A stretch of DNA of 19,103 nucleotides from JAZNOQ01 sp045589215 (lineage in GTDB: Bacteria; Bacillota; Clostridia; Oscillospirales; CAG-272), in the NCBI GenBank assembly GCA_045589215.1, contig JAZNOQ010000083.1:1-19103 (forward strand), written 5' to 3'. Below, piece after piece: positions 8,189 through 15,407 of the stretch (the stretch's first letter is position 1; the number at the start of each line of letters is the position of its first letter). The translations under genes and the position numbers were made by a program. Under the pieces are notes generated by a model that searched no databases, was not told where the DNA came from, and saw only the letters and a program-made list of their open reading frames with translations.

Positions 8189-8478
8189 GATCGTCGTTTT
8201 TGCAATGAAATTCATCATGAGATTACAGCAGGCGAGACATTATTCCTCTCGAAAAACGGTCGCGGCAAATATATTGTCGTTGATATCGTGCGGATCCTAT
8301 CCCTCCTCCTTCTTGCCGCACTGTTGACAGTGAGTATATCCCCTACGATAGCAGTACCGATGTGTTCAACGCAGAATTCGATCTTGCTACCTTCGATTAC
8401 CTCGAGATCGTCGTGATCGATGCAAGATCGGATATCATTTATCTGTCGGAGCTCGAGATCTACGGCAAAACTTTTTGA
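8189..8478 (+). pseudogene. Decayed remnant of a discoidin (F5/8C-like) domain protein, C-terminal part
   Basis: Two open stretches in different plus frames read like protein. Frame starting 8189 gives ETLFLSKNGRGKYIVVDI around 8234-8287; KYIVVDI resembles the early strand of F5/8 type C (discoidin) domains. From about 8326 the next frame gives EYIPYDSSTDVFNAEFDLAT, then YLEIVVIDA and YLSELEIYGKTF, ending at TGA 8476-8478. The ending (aromatic-L-x-I-V-V ... LSELEIYG) is the typical last strand of these carbohydrate- or lipid-binding domains. The distance between the two pieces is shorter than in an intact domain (about 65 codons against roughly 100), and a frame change is needed. No start codon with a ribosome-binding site serves either piece, so I call it a fossil. 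The family assignment rests on motif memory. Confidence 0.5.
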
Positions 8479-8480
8479 AT

Positions 8481-8502
8481 AAAACAATATAAAAACAATA
8501 TA
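8481..8502. repeat. Tandem 11-bp AT repeat
   Basis: AAAACAATATA occurs twice back to back, then continues as AAAATTG. The period is about one helical turn, so the A-tracts are in phase and the DNA may be bent. It lies just upstream of the putative spore-protein promoter. Confidence 0.7.
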
Positions 8503-8512
8503 AAAATTGCCA

Positions 8513-8542
8513 TTCATAAAGAGATCTCCACAGCGCAGAATA
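8513..8542 (+). promoter_or_regulatory. Weak sigma-G-like promoter candidate for the spore protein gene
   Basis: TTCATA (8513-8518), 17 nt, CAGAATA (8536-8542). Compared with the forespore sigma-G pattern (GHATR, 17-18 nt, CATNMTA), each box has one mismatch. It would give a leader of about 130 nt, longer than usual. No better match was found between 8479 and 8670; a -10-like CAATATA at 8571-8577 lacks a partner. Between 8543 and 8665 I see nothing else. Confidence 0.3.
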
Positions 8543-8680
8543 GTAACAGAGCCGCGAAAGCGTCTCGATTCAATATAGATTGTGCGGACGCTGCGCGGAA
8601 GGATTCGTGAAACAGACGTGCGGAAGAAACCGAGACGGGCGGCAGAGGCACAGACAACCAGAAATAGGAGATTTCAGATT

Positions 8681-8878
8681 ATGGCAAGCAATAAGACTCT
8701 TGTTCCCGAGGCAAAGGAAGCAATGAACCGCTTCAAGATGGAAGCGGCAAGCGAAGTCGGCGTTACCCTTAACCAGGGCTACAACGGCGAGCTGACCTCC
8801 CGTCAGGCAGGCTCTGTCGGCGGTCAGATGGTAAAGAAGATGATCGAGTCCTACGAGAACTCGCTGAAGACGAAGTAA
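8681..8878 (+). CDS. Alpha/beta-type small acid-soluble spore protein (SASP)
   Basis: 65 residues, the usual family size. These proteins coat forespore DNA, protect it in the dormant spore, and are degraded by the Gpr protease at germination. Visible features are the Gpr cleavage context EAASEVGV (compare EIASEFGV in Bacillus), the conserved helix with GELTSRQAGSVGGQMVKKMI, and VPEAKEAMNRFK at the N-terminus. The start at 8681 is chosen because it begins the conserved MASNK... sequence and has AGGAG 10 nt upstream; an in-frame ATG at 8582 would add 33 basic residues not found in the family and has no ribosome-binding site. It is a single-gene unit. Expression in the forespore under sigma-G is expected for the family; the promoter here is only weakly visible. 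It is strong evidence for a spore former. Confidence 0.95.
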   Translation: MASNKTLVPEAKEAMNRFKMEAASEVGVTLNQGYNGELTSRQAGSVGGQMVKKMIESYENSLKTK

Positions 8879-8951
8879 TTTTTCTGTCTCTACGGAAAAG
8901 ACGACTCCATCGGGATAAGGACGGTGCCAAGCGGTACGCGGGAGACGGAAG

Positions 8952-8978
8952 AAAAAAAGACGCCGCACGGCGGCAGTC
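8952..8978 (-). terminator. Terminator of the ThuA-like gene
   Basis: A hairpin with arms GAC-GCCGC and GCGGC-(A)-GTC around a 3-nt loop (8959-8978) is followed on the minus strand by TTTTTTT (8958-8952). This is a classical intrinsic terminator for minus-strand transcription, about 105 nt past the ThuA-like stop. The plus strand has no T-run, so it is not a good terminator for the spore protein gene. Confidence 0.75.
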
Positions 8979-9024
8979 TCTAGAAACAGTTGAAGAAGAA
9001 ACCGCTACGGCCGTATGACACAGA

Positions 9025-9054
9025 GGGGCTGACTCACGTTTGTGAGTCAGCCCC
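9025..9054. repeat. Long perfect palindrome between convergent genes
   Basis: GGGGCTGACTCAC, loop GTTT, GTGAGTCAGCCCC: a 13-bp perfect stem. Neither strand has a T-run after it (AAAGTT on plus, TCTGTG on minus). It lies between the convergent spore-protein and ThuA-like genes and resembles the hairpin at 17962-17991. It may be a terminator without a U-tract, a transcript 3'-end stabiliser, or a dispersed repeat. Confidence 0.75.
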
Positions 9055-9082
9055 AAAGTTATATTACAAAGTGGAAAGGGAA

Positions 9083-9826
9083 TTACTGCGCGTTAAATTC
9101 ATCAACGGTAGGCGTGAGAATATGAGGGCACTTGTCCTTGATCCTATAGCCGAGCGCATTCGGCTTTACGTAATAGACCGCGTTCGTGATGATGCGGCGA
9201 ACGTAGGGGTTAAAGAAGGACTTGCAGGTCTCGTGACCGGGCTGGAAATAGAAGATCTTGCCCGCGCCGCGCGTCCAGACCGCACCCGAACGGAAGATGT
9301 TTCCGTCCTCAAACCAACCGCCGAAGATAAGCTCCTCGGGCTGGGGGATGAAGAAGGGCTCACTGTAAAGCTCCTCGCTCTCGATGAGGAAGTGATCGGG
9401 AATGCCTGCGGCGATCGGATGTCCTGGGTTCAGGTTCCAGATGATCTCCTTTTGATTTCTTCCCCATTGCAGGTTTCCGTTCGTTCCGAGGATCGCCTTG
9501 AAGGGCTTCGAATGATGTCCCGAGTGGAGCGCGATGAATCCCATCTTGCCGAGGTATACTCGCGTCTGGATCTTCTTCACAAGCTCGTCATCGACCTCCT
9601 TGTGAGCCGCGTGGCCCCACCAAATGAGAACGTCGGTGTCTTCAAGCACTTCGTCAGGGAGTCCCTGATCGGGATCGTCGAGTGCGGCGAGGCGTACCTC
9701 GAGGTCGTCCTGCTCGTCAAGGAATTCCTTGACGACAGCGTGCAGACCGTTCGGGTAGAGGGCCTTTACGCTTTCCTTTGCCTTTTCGTGGCGAAATTCA
9801 TTCCATACGGTTACTTTGATTGCCAT
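9083..9826 (-). CDS. ThuA-like (trehalose utilization family) protein
   Basis: 247 residues covering a whole ThuA domain, a class I glutamine-amidotransferase-like fold without the catalytic triad of amidotransferases. Visible motifs are VTVWNEFRHEK (5-15), DVLIWWGHAAHKEV (65-78), GFIALHSGHHSKPFK (96-110), GGWFEDGNIFRSG (169-181) and YFQPGHE (193-199). The HSGHHS and PGHE blocks are the family hallmarks. ThuA proteins are linked to trehalose or other sugar utilisation, sometimes as sugar-oxidation components, but biochemistry is thin and the role here cannot be read from the sequence. No signal peptide, so cytoplasmic. The start at 9826 has GGTAAGG upstream. It has its own promoter (9865-9893) and a strong terminator (8952-8978), so it is probably monocistronic. 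The PHP hydrolase gene lies upstream on the same strand. Confidence 0.85.
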   Translation of the reverse strand: MAIKVTVWNEFRHEKAKESVKALYPNGLHAVVKEFLDEQDDLEVRLAALDDPDQGLPDEVLEDTDVLIWWGHAAHKEVDDELVKKIQTRVYLGKMGFIALHSGHHSKPFKAILGTNGNLQWGRNQKEIIWNLNPGHPIAAGIPDHFLIESEELYSEPFFIPQPEELIFGGWFEDGNIFRSGAVWTRGAGKIFYFQPGHETCKSFFNPYVRRIITNAVYYVKPNALGYRIKDKCPHILTPTVDEFNAQ

Positions 9827-9864
9827 AGAATGTACCTTACCTTTCGTATAGGATCGATGGTTTT

Positions 9865-9893
9865 AGTATAAGACAAAAGCTGTCGATATTCAA
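9865..9893 (-). promoter_or_regulatory. Promoter of the ThuA-like gene
   Basis: On the minus strand TTGAAT (9893-9888), 17 nt, TATACT (9870-9865). The leader would be about 35 nt. Confidence 0.65.
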
Positions 9894-9972
9894 GACAGGA
9901 AAGGGTAAGAATCGGACAAAAATTGCTGGAATCGCCCCAAAGCGGAAAGCATCATATCCGTAGAGAGGCGCG

Positions 9973-10665
9973 TCAGTTGATCTTCTCGTACGGATCTCCA
10001 AGAAGGCGGAGCGACGGGCTTTTGAGTGCCGCGACGAGCTCCTCGCGGGTCGTGATCGGATTTTCGGTCTCGATGCCACCTGAGATGATGTGCCCTGCGG
10101 CGTGAAGATCACTGCCCGAGCTTTTGAGAAGCCCGTAGCGCTCTGCCCACTGACAAGCGATAAAGTTACGGGAATCATGCTCGATGTGACCGTTATAGAT
10201 CTCAATACCGTCGAGACGGTCGGGACGTGTGATCGTCATACCGTTTCGGAAAGGATGCGCCTGATAGAGAAGTCCTCCGATCTCGTGAAGTCTTTCGCGA
10301 ATGACCGAGAGATGCTCGTCCATCATATCGGGGATCGAGCGTAAGAATTCCTCGGTCACGCCGAAAAGCAGATAATCGTTGTTGTCACGATTGGACCGAA
10401 GCTCGCATCCGAGGATCGCGTGGAGCTTTCCTGCGGCGGCCTTTTCGAACAGACGGTAGCCGTCCATATAAAAGTCGATCTTTTGCTCCCATGTGTGATC
10501 GGAATGATCATAGCGCTTGTTTTTGTAGGTGTATTTACTGAGGTGATTTGCGAGGACGACGGTGGTGTAGCCGCTTTCGATATAGCGTTTCGTAAGCTCC
10601 TCCGCGGTAAGCTCACCGCAGGCGCTGACCTCCATCGTGTGACAGTGCAATTCGGTTTTAAACAT
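9973..10665 (-). CDS. PHP-domain metal-dependent phosphoesterase
   Basis: 230 residues. PHP enzymes hydrolyse phosphate esters (histidinol phosphate, nucleotide or polynucleotide ends) with two or three bound metals. The metal ligands are visible: HCH (7-9), NH at 40-41, E88 in GCELRSN, H137 in AHPFR, and D186-x-H188 in GSDLHAAGH. No DNA polymerase or helix-hairpin-helix domain is attached, so it is a stand-alone enzyme; the substrate is unknown. I start it at ATG 10665 because HxH then sits at residues 7-9, as in the family; in-frame codons upstream run back into the promoter. The ribosome-binding site is poor (AAAAGAG about 10 nt upstream). An imperfect hairpin followed by TTTTT (9918-9950 on the minus strand) may end the transcript, but it is weak. 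Confidence 0.82.
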   Translation of the reverse strand: MFKTELHCHTMEVSACGELTAEELTKRYIESGYTTVVLANHLSKYTYKNKRYDHSDHTWEQKIDFYMDGYRLFEKAAAGKLHAILGCELRSNRDNNDYLLFGVTEEFLRSIPDMMDEHLSVIRERLHEIGGLLYQAHPFRNGMTITRPDRLDGIEIYNGHIEHDSRNFIACQWAERYGLLKSSGSDLHAAGHIISGGIETENPITTREELVAALKSPSLRLLGDPYEKIN

Positions 10666-10735
10666 AAAGGAGTCTCTTTTCGTTTTCCGACGGCATTTCT
10701 CGGCAGAACCGCTTCCGTCTGAATTTGATAGGATT

Positions 10736-10764
10736 ATTGTACTACAAATTTCCGCGCTTTGCAA
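10736..10764 (-). promoter_or_regulatory. Promoter of the PHP hydrolase gene
   Basis: On the minus strand TTGCAA (10764-10759), 17 nt, TACAAT (10741-10736). It begins only 27 nt past the mnmA stop and gives a leader of about 65 nt. Confidence 0.6.
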
Positions 10765-10791
10765 GGCATATTACGGAAAAAATTGATTTTT

Positions 10792-11901
10792 TCAGCAAAT
10801 GATTCCGCCGCCTGCGAGATAGTCGTCCACGTACATGACGAGCGACTGCCCTGGAGCGATCGCGCGGACGGGCTCGTCGAACTCGACGCGAAGGCGGTCT
10901 TCTGCGATCTGCGTGACGGTTGCGGCGGCAGGGGTATGGTGATAACGCACCTTTGCGGTGACACGGACGGGGCTGTCAAGTCTGTCCCAAAGCATCAGAT
11001 TGGCACGCTCGACTTCAAGCGTTCTTTCAAACAATCCCTCGTTTCTCGTGAGCGTGACCGTGTTCCTTTCGGCATCCTTTTTCGCAACGTACATCGGTTC
11101 ACCGAGCGCGATCCCAAGTCCCTTGCGCTGACCGACGGTGTAGTGGATGATGCCCTTATGGCGACCGAGACGGTTACCGTTTTCGTCGAGGAAATCCCCC
11201 TCGGGGAAGCTCTCTCCCGTGTGGTGCTTGATGAACGCCGCGTAGTCGCCGTCGGGGATGAAGCAGATGTCCTGACTGTCCTTACGCTGTGCGCTGACAA
11301 ATCCGAGCGATTCCGCGATCGCACGAACCTCCGCCTTCGTCATACCGCCGAGCGGGAAGAGCACGCGTGAAAGTTGTTTTTGCGAAAGCGACCAGAGCAT
11401 ATAGGTCTGATCCTTCGAGCTATCTGCGGCACGGCGCAAAAGATAGCGGCCGTCGGTGCTTCGCTCGAGCTTTGAATAGTGTCCCGTCGCGAGATAGGGG
11501 TAGCCGAGTGCCTCTGCTTCGTCAAGCAAATGACCGAATTTGATGCAGCGGTTGCACTCGACGCAGGGATTCGGCGTACCGCCCGCTTTATAGGTCTCGA
11601 TGAAGGGCTCTACGACCGATCTTTGAAAGGCACCCGAAACATTCAAGGCGTAGTGAGGGATGCCGAGACGGCTTGCTGTGTCACGCGCATCCTCGATCGG
11701 GGAGGCATCGGGGAGAGCGCGCTCCGCTTCGGGGGAGAGAAGCGAGCGCTCGAACATACGGCAGGTCACGCCCGCGACGTCGTATCCGTCTTTTTGGAGG
11801 AGATACGCCGCGACCGCGCTGTCGACGCCGCCGCTCATCGCGACCATCACGCGGCGAGGCTCGTTTGTGTTTTCGGTAACGTCAAAGCTGGTTTGTTCCA
11901 T
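10792..11901 (-). CDS. mnmA: tRNA-specific 2-thiouridylase
   Basis: 369 residues, normal for MnmA. The enzyme adenylates U34 of tRNA-Lys, -Glu and -Gln and replaces the 2-oxygen with sulfur from a persulfide relay. The PP-loop SGGVDS is at 23-28. The two catalytic cysteines are C113 in NPCVECN and C213 in DSQDICFIPDGD. GHYSKLE (140-146) and DQTYMLW (164-170) are further family blocks, and the C-terminal beta-barrel is complete. I start it at 11901, where GGAGAG lies about 6 nt upstream; codons further upstream in frame belong to trmL. The start lies inside the last 20 nt of trmL, so translation is probably coupled. There is no strong terminator: only GAAAAAAT-TG-ATTTTTTC overlaps the stop. 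Read-through toward the PHP gene is possible. Confidence 0.95.
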   Translation of the reverse strand: MEQTSFDVTENTNEPRRVMVAMSGGVDSAVAAYLLQKDGYDVAGVTCRMFERSLLSPEAERALPDASPIEDARDTASRLGIPHYALNVSGAFQRSVVEPFIETYKAGGTPNPCVECNRCIKFGHLLDEAEALGYPYLATGHYSKLERSTDGRYLLRRAADSSKDQTYMLWSLSQKQLSRVLFPLGGMTKAEVRAIAESLGFVSAQRKDSQDICFIPDGDYAAFIKHHTGESFPEGDFLDENGNRLGRHKGIIHYTVGQRKGLGIALGEPMYVAKKDAERNTVTLTRNEGLFERTLEVERANLMLWDRLDSPVRVTAKVRYHHTPAAATVTQIAEDRLRVEFDEPVRAIAPGQSLVMYVDDYLAGGGIIC

Positions 11902-12409
11902 AGGTCTCTCCGTCCCAATCGTACTTTGTGAGGCTTCCTTCCTCCGAAAGCCCCTCGAAATCCCATTGCCGCAGTACCTCATACGCGGCGATCGCGACCG
12001 AGTTTGAAAGGTTCAGACTACGCAATGTGTTCCGCATCGGAATGCGGAGTGCGGTGTCGGGATGACGGACGAGCAGCTCCTCGGGAAGCCCTGCATCCTC
12101 TCTGCCGAATAAGAGATAGGTGTCACCCTCGTACTTGACGTCCGTGTGACGGTGACGCGCCTTGGTCGTAAAGAACCAGACCGTCGCATTCGGATTTTTC
12201 TCGAAAAAGTCCTCTACTCCGTCATAATACCTTACGTCGAGCTTGTCCCAATAGTCAAGCCCCGCGCGCTTCATTCTTTTATCATTGATCTCAAACCCGA
12301 GAGGGCGGATCAGATGTAGAGCCGCACCCGTTACGGCACAGGTGCGCGCGATATTTCCGGTGTTTTGCGGGATCTGCGGTTCGCAGAGTACGATATGCAG
12401 TCGGTTCAT
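11882..12409 (-). CDS. trmL: tRNA (cytidine/uridine-34 2'-O)-methyltransferase, SPOUT family
   Basis: 175 residues, slightly longer than the usual 155-160. TrmL methylates the ribose of the wobble nucleotide of tRNA-Leu isoacceptors using S-adenosylmethionine and works as a dimer. The SPOUT knot motifs are visible: PQNTGNIARTC (14-24), LLFGREDAGLPEELL (99-113) and RIPMRNTLRSLNLSNSVAI (122-140). The extra residues at the C-terminus (about 160-175) are the stretch that overlaps the start of mnmA. AAAGGA lies upstream of the ATG at 12409. It leads a two-gene unit with mnmA, behind a sigma-A promoter at 12448-12476, and is divergent from secA. Older annotations call this family CspR or YibK. Confidence 0.93.
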   Translation of the reverse strand: MNRLHIVLCEPQIPQNTGNIARTCAVTGAALHLIRPLGFEINDKRMKRAGLDYWDKLDVRYYDGVEDFFEKNPNATVWFFTTKARHRHTDVKYEGDTYLLFGREDAGLPEELLVRHPDTALRIPMRNTLRSLNLSNSVAIAAYEVLRQWDFEGLSEEGSLTKYDWDGETYGTNQL

Positions 12410-12447
12410 TTCGGATCCTTTCGGGGATTACTAAAGTCTTTTCAGAT

Positions 12448-12476
12448 ATTATAGTACATATCGAACCGTTTTTCAA
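12448..12476 (-). promoter_or_regulatory. Promoter of trmL-mnmA
   Basis: On the minus strand TTGAAA (12476-12471), 17 nt, TATAAT (12453-12448). The leader is about 38 nt. Confidence 0.8.
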
Positions 12477-12507
12477 GCATTTTTGCGATTTTGGGGATAA
12501 AATTTAC

Positions 12508-12525
12508 AAATTACTGTGGTAATTT
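12508..12525. other. Inverted repeat overlapping the secA -35 region
   Basis: AAATTAC-TGTG-GTAATTT, a perfect 7-bp inverted repeat with a 4-nt centre. It overlaps the poor -35 hexamer assigned to secA and lies 32 nt behind the trmL -35, so a protein bound here could touch both divergent promoters. AT-rich sequence makes chance palindromes more likely. Confidence 0.4.
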
Positions 12526-12545
12526 ATGTGAATATGATGTATAAT
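12517..12545 (+). promoter_or_regulatory. Promoter of secA
   Basis: A perfect TATAAT (12540-12545) with a weak -35, TGGTAA (12517-12522), at 17 nt. The leader to the chosen start is about 57 nt. Confidence 0.6.
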
Positions 12546-12608
12546 AAAATAGATAAGGTGTTTCTACCGAACATACGTTAAAATATGACACGAAAGGCAC
12601 GGAAAACT

Positions 12609-15395
12609 ATGGGTCTCTTCCAAAAGATCTTCGGAACCTACAGCGAGCATCAGCTGAAGAAGCTGAATGCGACCGTTGACTATATTGAATCGCTTGCGGA
12701 CGAATACGCCGCAAAGACGAACGAGGAGCTCTCGGCAATGACCGAGGAGTTCCGAAAAAAGCTCGCAGAGGGTGCGACACTTGACGATATCCTGCCGCAC
12801 GCGTTTGCGGCGATCCGCGAGGCGGACGAGCGTATTCTCGGCAAGCGTCCGTACAGAGTTCAGCTCATCGGCGGTATCATCCTGCATCAGGGACGGATCG
12901 CCGAAATGAAAACGGGTGAGGGTAAGACCCTCGTCGAAACGATGCCCGCATATCTGAACGCACTCACGGGCGAGGGCGTTCATATCGTCACCGTCAACGA
13001 ATACCTTGCGCGCCGCGATGCCGAGGAAATGGGCAACGTGTACGAATTCATGGGACTGAAGACCGGTCTTGTGGTACACGGTCAGACGGGAGACGAAAAG
13101 CGCGAGGCATACCGCGCGGATATTACCTACGGCACGAACAACGAGTTCGGCTTTGACTATCTCCGTGACAACATGGTCGTTTACAAGTCACAGATGATGC
13201 AGAGAGGTCACGTTTACGCCATCATCGACGAGGTCGACTCGATACTCATCGACGAGGCGCGTACGCCGCTGATCATTTCGGGCAGAGGGGAAGAGTCCTC
13301 CGAGCTTTACGAGCGCACCGACGCGCTTGTGCGCCGTCTCCGCAAATTCGTCATCAAGGAGATGGAGGGCAAGACCTCGTATGACGAGGTGCTTGACGAA
13401 AAGGGCGAGTCTTGCGACTATATCGTCGACGAAAAGAATAAGAAGGCGATCCTTACGGCGGCGGGCATCCAAAAGGCGGAGGAATATTTCGAGATCGAAG
13501 ACATTTCCGATCCTGCGAACGCAACAATCTCACATCACTTGAATCAGGCGCTCCACGCATATGGCTGTATGCAGCTCGACCGCGACTACGTCGTGACCGA
13601 TGACGGCGTTATGATCATCGACCAGAATACGGGTCGTATGATGCCGGGTAGACGGTACTCGAACGGTCTGCATCAGGCGATCGAGGCGAAGGAGCGCGTT
13701 ACGGTTCAGCGCGAGAACCGCACCCTTGCAACGATCACCTTCCAGAACTATTTCCGTATGTACAGAAAGCTCGCGGGTATGACGGGTACGGCACTCACCG
13801 AGGAGGACGAGTTCCGCGAGATCTATGGCCTTGACGTTGTCGAGATCCCGACCAACCGTCCGATGATCCGTATCGATCACCCCGACGCGGTCTATAAGAA
13901 TATAAAGGGTAAGTATAACGCGATCGTCGAACAGATCAAGGCGTGCCACGAAAAGGGACAGCCGATCCTCGTCGGTACGATCACGATCGAAAAATCCGAG
14001 GAGCTTTCGAAACGGCTGAAGCGCGAGGGGATCAAGCATAACATTCTGAATGCGAAGTACCACGCGAAGGAGGCAGAGATCGTCGCGCAGGCGGGTAAGC
14101 TCGGCGCTGTCACGATCTCGACCAACATGGCGGGACGCGGTACCGATATCATGCTCGGCGGCAACCCCGAATATATGGCAAAGGCAGAGATGCGCCGTAT
14201 GGAATACGACGAGGATCTGATCGCGATGGCGACGGGCACCGCCGAGATCGACGACGAGGCGGTAAAGGAGTCGCGCCGCGTGTATGCCGAGCTTTACGAT
14301 AAGTATAAAAAGGAGGTCGCACCCGAGGCTGATAAGGTCAGAGCGGCGGGCGGTCTCTATATCCTCGGTACCGAACGGCACGAATCGCGCCGTATCGACA
14401 ATCAGCTTCGCGGCCGTGCGGGACGTCAGGGAGACCCCGGTGAATCGCAGTTCTTCCTCTCGCTTGAGGACGACCTGATGCGTCTCTTCGGCTCCGACCG
14501 AATGGCAATGACGGTCGACCGTCTCGGGCTTGACGAGGATACGCCGATCAGCGTGAAGATCCTGTCGAATTCGATCGAGTCGGCGCAGAAGCGTATCGAG
14601 GCGGATCACTTCAGACACAGAAAGAACGTTCTCACCTATGACGACGTGATGAATCAGCAGAGAACGGTCATCTACCGTCAGAGACAAAGCGTTCTCGACG
14701 GCGAAAACGTCAGCGCAACGATCCGCGATATGGTGTTCTCGACAGTCGAAGAGGCAACGCGTGGATATCTCATGGCAGACGAAAAGCAGGATTGGGATTT
14801 CGACGGTCTTCGCAGACACTTCAAGGGACTTCTCACAACGGATGAGGATTTCCGTTACGATGAGGATACGCTAAAGTCGGTGAAGGACGAGGATATCGTC
14901 GACGATATGCTCGAGCGTGCCGAGAAGCGTTACTCCGCGCAGGAGGAGCTGTTCGGCTCGGAGATCTTCCGTGAGATCGAGCGCAAGATCCTGCTCGAAA
15001 CGGTCGATCACTTCTGGATGGATCACATCGACGCGATGGACGACCTGAAGGGAAGCGTCGGACTGAATTCCTATGCGCAAAGAGATCCCGTGACCGAGTA
15101 CCGTCTGCAGGGCGCAGATATGTTTGACGCTATGGTTGCTGATATCCGTGAACAGACGACGCGCCGTATCCTTTCGGCAATCCCCGTGGCAAATCCCACA
15201 CAGCGTGTGCAGGTGGCACAGCCCCTTGTCGCGGGCTTTGCAGGCGGCGCGAAGCCGAAGACCTTGAAGATCCGCGCGGTTTCGACTGTCCGTAAGACCG
15301 AGGCGGAGATCGGACGAAACGATCTTTGTCCGTGCGGAAGCGGCAAAAAGTATAAGAAGTGCTGCGGGGCAAATCCCGGGGCGGCTTCGAAGTAA
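12609..15395 (+). CDS. secA: Preprotein translocase ATPase SecA
   Basis: 928 residues, within the bacterial SecA range (about 780-950). SecA drives secretory proteins through the SecYEG channel. Visible features are Walker A MKTGEGKT (100-107), DEVDSILIDEARTPLIISG with the DEVD box (207-210), the pre-protein crosslinking domain after it, LAGMTGTA, the nucleotide-binding-fold-2 block ERHESRRIDNQLRGRAGRQG, and the helical scaffold and wing. The C-terminus NDLCPCGSGKKYKKCCG is the intact zinc-binding SEC-C motif. I start it at 12609: MGLFQKIFG is the usual SecA beginning and has AAAGG upstream; the ATG at 12585 has no ribosome-binding site. prfB, the common neighbour of secA in Firmicutes, does not follow; two membrane-protein genes do, the first only 12 nt away. 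Confidence 0.97.
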   Translation: MGLFQKIFGTYSEHQLKKLNATVDYIESLADEYAAKTNEELSAMTEEFRKKLAEGATLDDILPHAFAAIREADERILGKRPYRVQLIGGIILHQGRIAEMKTGEGKTLVETMPAYLNALTGEGVHIVTVNEYLARRDAEEMGNVYEFMGLKTGLVVHGQTGDEKREAYRADITYGTNNEFGFDYLRDNMVVYKSQMMQRGHVYAIIDEVDSILIDEARTPLIISGRGEESSELYERTDALVRRLRKFVIKEMEGKTSYDEVLDEKGESCDYIVDEKNKKAILTAAGIQKAEEYFEIEDISDPANATISHHLNQALHAYGCMQLDRDYVVTDDGVMIIDQNTGRMMPGRRYSNGLHQAIEAKERVTVQRENRTLATITFQNYFRMYRKLAGMTGTALTEEDEFREIYGLDVVEIPTNRPMIRIDHPDAVYKNIKGKYNAIVEQIKACHEKGQPILVGTITIEKSEELSKRLKREGIKHNILNAKYHAKEAEIVAQAGKLGAVTISTNMAGRGTDIMLGGNPEYMAKAEMRRMEYDEDLIAMATGTAEIDDEAVKESRRVYAELYDKYKKEVAPEADKVRAAGGLYILGTERHESRRIDNQLRGRAGRQGDPGESQFFLSLEDDLMRLFGSDRMAMTVDRLGLDEDTPISVKILSNSIESAQKRIEADHFRHRKNVLTYDDVMNQQRTVIYRQRQSVLDGENVSATIRDMVFSTVEEATRGYLMADEKQDWDFDGLRRHFKGLLTTDEDFRYDEDTLKSVKDEDIVDDMLERAEKRYSAQEELFGSEIFREIERKILLETVDHFWMDHIDAMDDLKGSVGLNSYAQRDPVTEYRLQGADMFDAMVADIREQTTRRILSAIPVANPTQRVQVAQPLVAGFAGGAKPKTLKIRAVSTVRKTEAEIGRNDLCPCGSGKKYKKCCGANPGAASK

Positions 15396-15407
15396 TATGG
15401 TGACGTA

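Noticed and set aside
8215..8517. 100-residue minus-strand open frame across the discoidin-like remnant
   Set aside because: No ribosome-binding site or motif. The opposite strand gives the protein-like fragments.
10775..10792. GAAAAAAT-TG-ATTTTTTC as a terminator for mnmA
   Set aside because: The stem is almost pure A-T with a 2-nt loop and overlaps the stop; too unstable to call a terminator.
12585..12608. Upstream ATG for secA
   Set aside because: No ribosome-binding site in front of it. MGLFQKIFG from 12609 is the normal SecA N-terminus and follows AAAGG.
13530..14819. 429-residue minus-strand open frame inside secA
   Set aside because: Antisense shadow of a gene with a full set of SecA motifs; there is no promoter or start signal.
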